In this document: piece by piece, positions 19,920 to 26,946 of the stretch
Layout of the letters: every line of letters starts with the position of its first letter
Position numbering within the stretch: the first letter of the stretch is position 1
Assembly: GCF_001982605.1 (NCBI RefSeq)
Contig: NZ_MLCN01000008.1
Span: 186,001 to 250,000 of the forward strand
Length of the DNA stretch: 64,000 nt
Direction: 5' to 3'
DNA from: Alkanindiges hydrocarboniclasticus
GTDB lineage: Bacteria; Pseudomonadota; Gammaproteobacteria; Pseudomonadales; Moraxellaceae
The notes under the pieces: model-generated
The model's database searches: none
The model's input: the letters and a program-made list of their open reading frames with translations, nothing else
Told to the model about the DNA's origin: nothing
Translations under genes and position numbers: made by a program

Positions 19920-20690
19920 ATGCAGTTACAGGATAAAGTCGCCATTGTCACTGGTGGTGCGTCAGGGCTGGGCTTGGCAACGGTAGAGGCCTTTGTGGCC
20001 AAAGGTGCCAAGGTAGTGATTTTTGACCTGAACCAGCAACAAGGTGATGAAGTAACCCAGCGTCTGGGTGAAAACGTACGCGCTCTAGTCGTAGACGTAA
20101 CCGATGAGGTAGCAGTGCATGCTGCCATTCAGCAAGTGGTTGCCTTGTTTGGGGGCTTGCATATTTGTGTCAACTGCGCAGGTATTGGCTCGGCAACCCG
20201 GACGGTAGGTAAAAATGGCGCGCATCCTTTAAATACCTTTGCCAAAGTGATCCAGATTAACCTGATTGGAACCTTTAATGTAACCCGTCTGGCGGCAGAA
20301 GCCATGCAGCATAATGCACCTGTTAATGATGATGGCGAGCGTGGCGTAATTATTAATACTGCGTCTGTAGCAGCCTTTGATGGCCAGATTGGTCAGGTGG
20401 CGTATTCTGCCTCCAAGGGTGGGGTTGTGGGCATGACTTTGCCATTAGCACGCGATCTGGCAGTGATCGGTGTCCGTGTCAATTGCATTGCACCGGGGAT
20501 TTTTAATACACCGCTGATGAATAGCTCACCGGATTCTGTAAAAATGCCACTGATTGAAATGACCCAGTTCCCGAAACGTTTGGGGCATCCTAGTGAATAT
20601 GGCCAGTTTGCCGTGCATATTGTTGAAAACAGCTTTATGAATGGTGAAACGATTCGTCTGGATGGTGCAATTCGCATGGCACCACGCTAA
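19920..20690 (+). CDS. Short-chain dehydrogenase, 3-hydroxyacyl-CoA dehydrogenase type 2-like
   Basis: The 256-residue classical SDR has the NAD-binding motif VTGGASGLGLA, an acidic FDLNQ for NAD preference, and CVNCAGIGSA. Ser is in INTASVAAFDG, and Tyr162 and Lys166 in AYSASKGG. The C-terminal half, with PLMNSSPDSVKMPL and ENSFMNGETIRLDGAIRM, closely resembles the HSD17B10 / type 2 3-hydroxyacyl-CoA dehydrogenase group used in fatty-acid and branched-chain acyl-CoA oxidation. That assignment is from memory of the family. The second ATG (19920) is chosen because AAAGGAG lies 7 nt upstream. Confidence 0.85.
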   Translation: MQLQDKVAIVTGGASGLGLATVEAFVAKGAKVVIFDLNQQQGDEVTQRLGENVRALVVDVTDEVAVHAAIQQVVALFGGLHICVNCAGIGSATRTVGKNGAHPLNTFAKVIQINLIGTFNVTRLAAEAMQHNAPVNDDGERGVIINTASVAAFDGQIGQVAYSASKGGVVGMTLPLARDLAVIGVRVNCIAPGIFNTPLMNSSPDSVKMPLIEMTQFPKRLGHPSEYGQFAVHIVENSFMNGETIRLDGAIRMAPR

Positions 20691-20704
20691 TTTTTAATGT
20701 TGTG

Positions 20705-20735
20705 ATGGCAGTGGTGCATTAGGCTTCGCTGCCAT
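20705..20735 (+). terminator. Possible hairpin after the SDR gene
   Basis: ATGGCAG (20705-20711) and CTGCCAT (20729-20735) can pair. There is only a weak T-run, so it is a doubtful terminator. Confidence 0.35.
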
Positions 20736-20814
20736 TTATCAGAATAAAAAATGATAATTGCTTTGTTGAGCCATACATTTTAGGCTTAACCAAAATTTTA
20801 ATGTTTAACCTCAT

Positions 20815-21306
20815 ATGAATGAACCACAAACTCCTGCCAGTTTTCATCTCTGGATTGATGCGGATGCCATTCCACGCATTTTGCGCGATATTATTTTTCG
20901 TACCTCAGACCGTCATTTACTGGGTGTTACGTTTGTGGCCAACCAGCCGCTGGGCATTAAGCCTTCTGTTCGGATCAAGTCCATTCAGGTGGCACATGGC
21001 GCGGATAGTGCCGACCGTGAAATTGTAGAGCGCATGCAGGCTGGCGATATTGTGGTCACGCAGGATATTCCATTGGCGGCGCAAGTGATTGAAAAAGGCG
21101 GAATAGCGATTCATCCACGCGGTGATATTTATACACCGGATAATGTGCGCGCACGTTTGCATTTGCGTGATTATATGGAAGTACTGCGTGGGGCAGGGGT
21201 ACAAACGGGCGGGCCACCACCCATTTCAGATAAAGAAAAAAAGGCCTTTGCAGATTCGCTGGAAAAAACCATTCAAAAGCAGAAGCGTAAAGATGCGAGT
21301 CATTAG
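20815..21306 (+). CDS. YaiI/YqxD family (DUF188) protein
   Basis: The 163-residue cytoplasmic protein begins [15 protein letters not shown], with [35 protein letters not shown] and HPRGDIYT. These are the conserved blocks of the DUF188 / YaiI family, which has a PIN-like acidic core but no settled function. The usual DADACP motif reads DADAIP here, so the cysteine is lost. It overlaps the next small ORF by 14 nt. Confidence 0.88.
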   Translation: MNEPQTPASFHLWIDADAIPRILRDIIFRTSDRHLLGVTFVANQPLGIKPSVRIKSIQVAHGADSADREIVERMQAGDIVVTQDIPLAAQVIEKGGIAIHPRGDIYTPDNVRARLHLRDYMEVLRGAGVQTGGPPPISDKEKKAFADSLEKTIQKQKRKDASH

Positions 21307-21553
21307 TTTTTCATGGCGTAACCCATTAAATCATAGTATTGAGGTTATATTTGAGCCATGGGGGGTGGGATATACTTTATTATCTAATTCAATGATAACG
21401 ATTTATTATGGTTGTGTGGATGTTGAGAATGATATTAATGTAACTTTTAAAAAGAAATTTTTAACTGTTTATTGTGGTAGTGGAGAGAAAATAAAAATTA
21501 TTATAGATGGCCAAGACGTTACTTCAGTTTATGGATTTTTAGCTCATCTCTAG
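21293..21553 (+). CDS. Small hypothetical protein, low GC
   Basis: An 86-residue ORF begins [20 protein letters not shown] and overlaps the end of the YaiI gene. It contains GWGVGYT-like [23 protein letters not shown] and [18 protein letters not shown], a beta-rich pattern. GC content is visibly lower than in both neighbours. There is no signal peptide or membrane helix. The ribosome site is weak, so the start is uncertain. It could be an acquired gene or a small immunity-type protein, but nothing proves either. Confidence 0.45.
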   Translation: MRVISFSWRNPLNHSIEVIFEPWGVGYTLLSNSMITIYYGCVDVENDINVTFKKKFLTVYCGSGEKIKIIIDGQDVTSVYGFLAHL

Positions 21554-21577
21554 CACAATAGTAATTGGACGTAAAAA

Positions 21578-21781
21578 ATGAACACCTCACAATTACTTCT
21601 CGGCGTACTGTTTAGCTCCATTGGACTGGGCTATTTTATCTATGGCAAAAAGCAAAAAACCATTGTGCCATTTTTATGTGGTTTGATTTTAATGATTTTT
21701 CCTTATTTTATTGAAAGCCCGGGGTTGATCGTTTTAATTGGTGCTGTCGTATCAGCAGTTCCTTATTTTGTCAGGTTATAG
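21578..21781 (+). CDS. Small two- or three-helix membrane protein
   Basis: The 67-residue protein is almost wholly hydrophobic: LLLGVLFSSIGLGYFIYG, a basic KKQK turn, FLCGLILMIFPYFI and LIVLIGAVVSAVPYFV. From memory, close relatives are common in Acinetobacter under the loose name amino acid transport protein, but no transport function can be read from it. GGACG lies upstream of the ATG. Confidence 0.8.
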   Translation: MNTSQLLLGVLFSSIGLGYFIYGKKQKTIVPFLCGLILMIFPYFIESPGLIVLIGAVVSAVPYFVRL

Positions 21782-21887
21782 TGTGTTTAGGACACAAAAT
21801 TTCTCGTCGATATTGCACGCTTCATTGTATTGAGAAGTCACTGATAATCCCCATTAAACACTTATCCCCACAGTATATGGACAAGCT

Positions 21888-22502
21888 TTGTCGCAGTGTT
21901 CTGACCGTATTTCTACTACTGATCTTTCAGCTATTGATAGCTTGCTTCAAGACATTCGTAGCTGTAATCAGTGCGCTGATTTTTTGCCGCAGGGCACGCG
22001 ACCCATTTTGCAGTTTAACCCGCAGGCAAAAATCCTGATTGCCTCGCAGGCGCCGGGTCGGAAAGCACATGATAGCGGGATTCCATTTAATGATGCCAGT
22101 GGCGACCGCTTGCGGCACTGGCTAGGGCTAAGCCGCGAGACATTTTACGATGCAACCCAGATTGCCATTGTTCCCATGGGATTTTGCTATCCAGGCAAAG
22201 GCAAATCGGGTGATTTGCCACCGCGGCCAGAATGTGCAGCAACATGGCATGATCAGCTACTTAAAGCCTTGCCAAATATTGAGCTAACGATTTTAATTGG
22301 CCAGTATGCGCAGGCATATCACCTTAAAGCGGCCCATGATTCACTCACTAAAAATGTAATGAACTGGCGTGAGTTCTGGCCACATGTCATGCCTTTACCG
22401 CATCCGAGTCCACGCAATATTTTCTGGCTACGGCGAAATCCATGGTTTGAAACAGAAATTATTCCAGGATTGCAGCAGCGGGTGGCTCAGGTTCTGGACT
22501 AA
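21888..22502 (+). CDS. Uracil-DNA glycosylase family protein
   Basis: A protein of about 204 residues carries the COG1573-type UDG fold motifs: CNQCADFLPQG near the N-terminus, ILIASQAPGRKAHDSGIPF and the C-terminal loop PLPHPSPRNIFWLRRNPWFE. The motif SQAPG replaces the usual GEAPG or GQAPG of family 4 enzymes. Members excise uracil from DNA, but this divergent subgroup is not well characterised, so activity is inferred. No ATG start is available. TTG 21888 is the best visible choice, without a clear ribosome site. Confidence 0.75.
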   Translation: MSQCSDRISTTDLSAIDSLLQDIRSCNQCADFLPQGTRPILQFNPQAKILIASQAPGRKAHDSGIPFNDASGDRLRHWLGLSRETFYDATQIAIVPMGFCYPGKGKSGDLPPRPECAATWHDQLLKALPNIELTILIGQYAQAYHLKAAHDSLTKNVMNWREFWPHVMPLPHPSPRNIFWLRRNPWFETEIIPGLQQRVAQVLD

Positions 22503-22612
22503 GAGCATTATTAAAGTTTAATCATAAAAATTATATAAAACAAAGCACTATAGTTGATAAGCACCAGATTTCTATTATTGAGGTTCTGTTATTTTTGCTG
22601 GTAATGTAAGCA

Positions 22613-22636
22613 GGATAAAAATTATCTGGTTTATCC
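22613..22636. promoter_or_regulatory. Perfect inverted repeat, possible operator
   Basis: GGATAAA (22613-22619) and TTTATCC (22630-22636) are perfect 7-nt arms spaced by 10 nt. They lie about 45 nt upstream of the 37-residue ORF. A regulator-binding site is possible but not shown. Confidence 0.3.
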
Positions 22637-22680
22637 GGAAATGTCTTGCGCCTGTCAAAATTTAAGCGCATGATCAGCGC

Positions 22681-22794
22681 ATGAACTTAATCAATGTGGT
22701 TTCCGTTGTGTCTCCCCGAGTATCACGTAATGTGGTACGACCTGTGGCTGCGCGTATCTGGGCAGCAATCTTGGGAAAATACGAGCGGAAATAG
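22681..22794 (+). CDS. Unannotated 37-residue basic small ORF
   Basis: An ATG at 22681 opens a 37-codon frame ending TAG at 22792. It starts MNLINVVSVVSPRVSRN and ends AAILGKYERK. The peptide is basic (five Arg and two Lys against one Glu), and the C-terminal half could form an amphipathic helix. A strong rho-independent terminator follows 20 nt after the stop, so the stretch behaves like its own transcription unit. No good ribosome site is visible before the ATG. It may instead be a small RNA with a chance ORF, or a leader of the transporter gene 142 nt downstream. Confidence 0.45.
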   Translation: MNLINVVSVVSPRVSRNVVRPVAARIWAAILGKYERK

Positions 22795-22813
22795 CTTCAG
22801 GATTTCGATTTAT

Positions 22814-22838
22814 AGCCGCTCTCAGAGCGGCTTTTTTT
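22814..22838 (+). terminator. Strong rho-independent terminator
   Basis: AGCCGCTCT (22814-22822) pairs perfectly with AGAGCGGCT around a 2-nt loop and is followed by seven T residues. No large gene precedes it, so it must end a short transcript such as the small ORF at 22681. Confidence 0.9.
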
Positions 22839-22936
22839 ATGGCTGGTTTTTGATATTGCTGATTTTATGTCATGTGATCGGCAGAGTGAATCAGCACACT
22901 GATAACGTTAACTACATTAAAAGCAGGAGAACAACG

Positions 22937-23911
22937 ATGAGTAGTGAAAAGCCACCGCAGCTGTTGCGGTTACCCACCAGTGCCGAGACAGCAATGACAG
23001 TGGCCGCAGAAAGTGCTAGCCGCTGGCAGGTAGGTAGCCGCTATATTTTACTGGTACTGATCTGGTCAAGTACCCCGCTGGCGGTGGTGTGGAGTGTGCA
23101 GGATCTGCATCCCATGTGGGCATTGACCGCGCGTTTTGTACTGGCGGCTGCATTGGCCTATGTCATTTGCAAGGTTATTCGTTTAGCGTTGCCGCTACAT
23201 AAGCTGGCCTTGCAAAGTTATATTGCCGGTAGCTTAAGCCTGCTGGGTGCTATGCTGCTGACCTACATGGCAGCGCCGTATCTGGCCTCAGGTTTGATTT
23301 CGCTGTTGTTTGGCTTTGCACCGCTGGTTGCTGGCCTGATGTCATATATATGGACTAAAGAACAACATCTGTTTGCAGAACAATGGCTGGGCATGTTAAT
23401 CGCAGTGCTGGGTCTGGGTTTTATTTGTTTAAGCGGTGAACGTGCTTTTGTGCAGCCTGTGGGCATTGGCCTGATTTTTCTGGCTGTGTTGTGTTATGTC
23501 GGTTCCATGTTCTGGGTAAAAAGTATACAGGCCAACCTGCATCCGCTGGTTCAAACCACAGGTTCACTGGTGATTTCTGCTGTGGGCATTGTATTGCTAA
23601 TGCCCTTATTTTGGCAGCATTTGCCTACGCACCTGCCATCTACATTAACCATTATGGCAATTTTATACAGTGTGGTAGTGGCGTCGATTATTGCCATGCT
23701 GTGCTACTTTGACCTGGTACAACGTCTTAATCCATCTACAGTTGCGCTTACCACAGTACTTACCCCGGTACTGGCCCTGTTATGGGGGGTATGGTTTAAC
23801 CATGAGCATATTGGAGCCGGAGTGATAAATGGCGTTGGGATTGTGCTATTGGGACTAATTCTTTATTTTGTACGGGAATGGATGGTGGGATTTAGAAAAA
23901 AGCAGACATAA
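22937..23911 (+). CDS. EamA/DMT superfamily transporter
   Basis: The 324-residue polytopic inner-membrane protein has about ten hydrophobic helices in two EamA-type halves. Examples are RYILLVLIWSSTPLAVVW, MWALTARFVLAAALAYVI and ALTTVLTPVLALLWGVWF. The start motif WSSTPLAVVWS and the PVLALLWG helix are typical of drug/metabolite transporters that export amino acids or small metabolites. The substrate cannot be inferred. The ATG at 22937 has AGGAGA 6 nt upstream. A terminator follows. Confidence 0.88.
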   Translation: MSSEKPPQLLRLPTSAETAMTVAAESASRWQVGSRYILLVLIWSSTPLAVVWSVQDLHPMWALTARFVLAAALAYVICKVIRLALPLHKLALQSYIAGSLSLLGAMLLTYMAAPYLASGLISLLFGFAPLVAGLMSYIWTKEQHLFAEQWLGMLIAVLGLGFICLSGERAFVQPVGIGLIFLAVLCYVGSMFWVKSIQANLHPLVQTTGSLVISAVGIVLLMPLFWQHLPTHLPSTLTIMAILYSVVVASIIAMLCYFDLVQRLNPSTVALTTVLTPVLALLWGVWFNHEHIGAGVINGVGIVLLGLILYFVREWMVGFRKKQT

Positions 23912-23958
23912 GGCGGCTGCTTTGTGAGAACATGTTAAATTTGGCTTAAGAATTTCTA

Positions 23959-23987
23959 ACGCTCAGTTGCTTTGACTGGGCGTTTTT
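23959..23987 (+). terminator. Terminator of the EamA transporter
   Basis: ACGCTCAGT (23959-23967) pairs with ACTGGGCGT (23975-23983, one G-U pair), followed by TTTTTATTTT. Confidence 0.8.
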
Positions 23988-24157
23988 ATTTTATTCTTAA
24001 TCAGGGCTTACCATTATAAAAAATTTACATTTACGCTTAAGCTTTTGATTTAAAGTGGCCGCTTTGTTATTTTGGCCGAATTGACTGGGCTGTAAAGACA
24101 GGTTGACTCAGCAGGAGAGTTATTAAAAACTGTCTTGATGAATCAGTGAAAATGAGA
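23988..24157. other. Intergenic stretch, nothing recognised
   Basis: This is the gap between the EamA terminator and the PilZ-gene terminator. There is no supported ORF, RNA gene or repeat beyond a short GGCCGC/GGCCG pair near 24057. Confidence 0.4.
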
Positions 24158-24213
24158 GTTAAAAAAAGCGTAGGAACTGATTTTCCTTTAAGGATTTTTT
24201 CAGGCCCTACGCT
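24158..24213 (-). terminator. Terminator of the PilZ-domain gene
   Basis: AGCGTAGG (24167-24174) and CCTACGCT (24206-24213) form the outer stem of a 47-nt hairpin. On the minus strand it ends in a run of seven T residues. Confidence 0.75.
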
Positions 24214-24272
24214 TAAAAATAGCGCTGAATGACGGCTGGCTTAACTGAAACGTTGTGATTCTTAAAAATTTA

Positions 24273-24878
24273 TTAGTAATCATCCAGTGCCTTAAACTGA
24301 TCAAGTTCATTTTCTTCGGTCAGTTTCTGGTTGATGCATTCCGCCAGCTTGGCGCGATCATTGGGATGCAGGCTAATAAAGTAAGCACCGGTTCTAAAGC
24401 CTTCAAGGTCTTCATCTTCACTGTAAACCACACGTGCTGTCGCTGCCAGATGAAATGAATTTTCAGGATGGCTTAAGGTTAGGTGAACATGCGAACCGGG
24501 TGGAATGCGTTCACGTGCATAGAAAGACAGCCCGCTTTCAGAGATGTTGACACGCGATGGGCTTGGCAGCATGGTTTCAACCATGGCGTCATATAAAGCA
24601 CCAGTGATAAGATCAAGTTTTTGATTCATCAATTGAACCACACGTGCAACAATCGGGCTTTCCTTTTGCAAGGCCAGTGCGATTTGCTGCTGAACACTAT
24701 CGAGTTCGTCTAGCTCTGCCAGTAGTAAAAAATAGCGGGGCAGTACAAAACTGGGGTCGTAAGGGTCTTTAAGCGCATCAGTACGGGTGATGAGTTGATA
24801 GTTGGTACGTAAGGCAGCATTGATGCGTGACATGAGACGGCGTTCACCTGTGTCTGCTCCCTGCTGTAAATTTTCCAT
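24273..24878 (-). CDS. PilZ-domain protein (candidate c-di-GMP binder)
   Basis: The 201-residue cytoplasmic protein has an N-terminal helical region (about 1-110). A C-terminal beta-barrel-like part follows, with RVNISESGLSFYARERIPPG and FHLAATARVVYSEDE. The N-x-SESGL element is the second half of the PilZ signature. The preceding arginines (PSPSRVNIS) are reduced compared with the full RxxxR motif, so c-di-GMP binding is likely but not certain. ATG 24878 has GAGGAAAG directly upstream. Only 21 nt separate it from the divergent lolC start. Confidence 0.8.
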   Translation of the reverse strand: MENLQQGADTGERRLMSRINAALRTNYQLITRTDALKDPYDPSFVLPRYFLLLAELDELDSVQQQIALALQKESPIVARVVQLMNQKLDLITGALYDAMVETMLPSPSRVNISESGLSFYARERIPPGSHVHLTLSHPENSFHLAATARVVYSEDEDLEGFRTGAYFISLHPNDRAKLAECINQKLTEENELDQFKALDDY

Positions 24879-24899
24879 TTTCTTTCCTCGGATGACTAT

Positions 24900-26135
24900 A
24901 TGTTTAAGCCGATCTCGCTGTTTGTTGGGTTGCGATACACTCGAGCACGGCGGAGCAATCACTTCATTTCTTTTATTGCCTTAGTGTCCATCATTGGCCT
25001 AACGCTTGGGGTCGCAGTTTTAATTACTGTTCTGTCAGTCATGAATGGTTTTGACCGTGAACTCAAAAACCGCATTTTGGGTATGATACCTCAAGCGACT
25101 GTGTCGTCTACAGAAATTTTACCTGAATGGCGACCTTTAGTCGAATTAGCTGATAAACAACAACATGTCGCTGGTTCTGCACCGTTTACCCAGTTGCAGG
25201 GCATGTTGACAGCGCAGGGGCAGGTGGCTGGTATTCTGGTAAGCGGCATTGATCCAAAGTTTGAGAAGAAGGTTTCCATTGTCCAGAATTATATGACTGC
25301 CGGGTCACTGGATAATTTAAAGGATGGCGAGTTTGGCATTGTGATTGGCAAAGGCATGGCTGATGGACTGGGCCTGCAGGTTAATGACAAGGTTACGCTG
25401 GTGTTGCCTGAGGCCTCGCCATCGCCAGCAGGGGTAGTGCCCCGCTTTAAGCGCTTTACCGTGGTGGGAATTTTTAGCATTGGTGCCGATGTGGATTCAA
25501 TGATTGGCTACATTGCACTTAATGATGCCGCCAAGTTGTTGCGCCTGCCGGATGGTGCGCAAGGGGTGCGCATGAAGCTGGATGATATTTTTGCCGCACC
25601 TGAAGTGGCCAGTAAACTACTGAACCAGCTACCGCCTAATTATTATGCCAGCAACTGGACAGAAACCCACGGTAACCTGTTTAGCGCCATTCAAATGGAA
25701 AAGGCCATGGTGAGCCTGTTGCTGTTTTTAATTGTGCTGGTGGCGGCTTTTAATATTGTGTCATCGCTGGTGATGGTGGTGACTGATAAAAAATCAGACA
25801 TTGCCATTTTAAGAACATTAGGTGCTTCACCTGCCACCATTACCCGGATTTTTATGGTGCAGGGCGTGATTATTGGTGCATTTGGAACACTGGCCGGTGC
25901 TGCCTTGGGGGTTTTATTTGCCCTCAGCATTAGCGATCTGCTGGGCTGGATTAACACTACCTTTGGCCTGCATTTGTTTGATGCCTACTTTATTAATTAT
26001 TTGCCCTCTTATCTGCGCTGGCAGGATGTACTGACTGTGGTGTCAATCTCATTGCTGTTAAGCTTTTTGGCCACTATTTATCCGGCACGCCGTGCCGCCC
26101 AGATTCAACCGGCAGAGGCGCTACGCTATGAATAA
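24900..26135 (+). CDS. lolC: Lipoprotein-releasing permease LolC/LolE (LolF-like)
   Basis: The 411-residue inner-membrane protein of the LolCDE transporter releases lipoproteins from the inner membrane to LolA. It has the N-terminal block LFVGLRYTRARRSNHFIS and helix 1 IIGLTLGVAVLITVLSVMNG, followed by FDRELKNRILGM. A large periplasmic MacB-like domain and three C-terminal helices follow (SLLLFLIVLVAAFNIVSSLV and others). It ends ARRAAQIQPAEALRYE. Features of both LolC and LolE are present and there is only one permease gene beside lolD. This fits the single-permease LolF type reported in Acinetobacter relatives. A second permease elsewhere in the genome cannot be excluded. Confidence 0.9.
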   Translation: MFKPISLFVGLRYTRARRSNHFISFIALVSIIGLTLGVAVLITVLSVMNGFDRELKNRILGMIPQATVSSTEILPEWRPLVELADKQQHVAGSAPFTQLQGMLTAQGQVAGILVSGIDPKFEKKVSIVQNYMTAGSLDNLKDGEFGIVIGKGMADGLGLQVNDKVTLVLPEASPSPAGVVPRFKRFTVVGIFSIGADVDSMIGYIALNDAAKLLRLPDGAQGVRMKLDDIFAAPEVASKLLNQLPPNYYASNWTETHGNLFSAIQMEKAMVSLLLFLIVLVAAFNIVSSLVMVVTDKKSDIAILRTLGASPATITRIFMVQGVIIGAFGTLAGAALGVLFALSISDLLGWINTTFGLHLFDAYFINYLPSYLRWQDVLTVVSISLLLSFLATIYPARRAAQIQPAEALRYE

Positions 26136-26850
26136 TCCGCAACCGCATTTGCAAAAAAATCATACCAATGTAGTGCTTTCGGCGCAGCGTTTAAGCAAAA
26201 CCTTTGATGATGGCCGTAATCAGGTTGAGGTGTTAAAAGGCCTTGATTTTTCCATTCACGAAGGCGAGTTTGTTTCTATTGTGGGAACCAGTGGTTCAGG
26301 TAAAAGTACACTGCTGCATATTCTGGGCGGCTTGGATTTGCCCACATCAGGCGAGATTATCCTCAAGGGCCATGCCATGAACCGGCTGAACGAAACCAAG
26401 CGTGGCAACCTGCGCAACCAGTATCTGGGGTTTGTTTATCAGTTTCATCATTTGCTGCCCGAGTTTGATGCAATTGAAAATGTAAGCATGCCCTTGATGC
26501 TGCGTGAAAACAGCACCGTGGAACAGGCCCAGCAGCGTGCTACTGAATTGCTGACCAAGGTTGGGCTAAAGCATCGCCTGACCCATAAACCCGGTGAGCT
26601 GTCCGGTGGTGAGCGCCAGCGGGTGGCACTGGCCCGTGCGCTGGTAACCAGTCCGGCCGTGGTACTGGCCGATGAACCAACGGGAAATCTGGATCGTCGT
26701 ACGGCGCTGGACATTATGGATTTGCTCAAGGATTTACGTAGCGAACTAAATATGGCCATGCTGATTGTGACGCATGATGACCAGCTAGCGCATTCAGGAG
26801 ATCGTATTTTGCATATGCAGGATGGTTTGTGGGTTAATTCTTCAAACTAG
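26128..26850 (+). CDS. lolD: LolD, ATPase of the lipoprotein-releasing transporter
   Basis: The 240-residue ABC ATPase has Walker A GTSGSGKST (about 53-61), Q-loop YQFHHLLPEF, signature LSGGERQRVALARAL, Walker B VVLADEPTG and the switch His in VTHDDQ. The YQFHHLLPEFDAIENVSMPL segment is characteristic of LolD. The start ATG overlaps the last 8 nt of the permease gene, so translation is coupled. It powers lipoprotein extraction from the inner membrane. Confidence 0.95.
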   Translation: MNNPQPHLQKNHTNVVLSAQRLSKTFDDGRNQVEVLKGLDFSIHEGEFVSIVGTSGSGKSTLLHILGGLDLPTSGEIILKGHAMNRLNETKRGNLRNQYLGFVYQFHHLLPEFDAIENVSMPLMLRENSTVEQAQQRATELLTKVGLKHRLTHKPGELSGGERQRVALARALVTSPAVVLADEPTGNLDRRTALDIMDLLKDLRSELNMAMLIVTHDDQLAHSGDRILHMQDGLWVNSSN

Positions 26851-26864
26851 GTACAAAACCTGTG

Positions 26865-26905
26865 GCCTTGCCAATCCATGCATGAACAGATTGGCAAGGC
26901 TTTTA
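26865..26905 (+). terminator. Terminator after lolD
   Basis: A perfect 12-nt stem, GCCTTGCCAATC (26865-26876) with GATTGGCAAGGC (26889-26900), is followed by TTTTATATT. It lies 14 nt after the lolD stop and separates the lol operon from comEC. Confidence 0.9.
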
Positions 26906-26946
26906 TATTCAATAAAAAATAAGAAATTTTAGAGTAATAACAATTG

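Noticed and set aside
21781-22038. 85-codon frame overlapping the start of the UDG-family gene
   Set aside because: It overlaps the better supported gene in another frame and lacks recognisable features.
22503-22813. 6S RNA, RNase P RNA or tmRNA in the gap before the EamA gene
   Set aside because: None of the conserved sequence blocks of these RNAs that I know is present.
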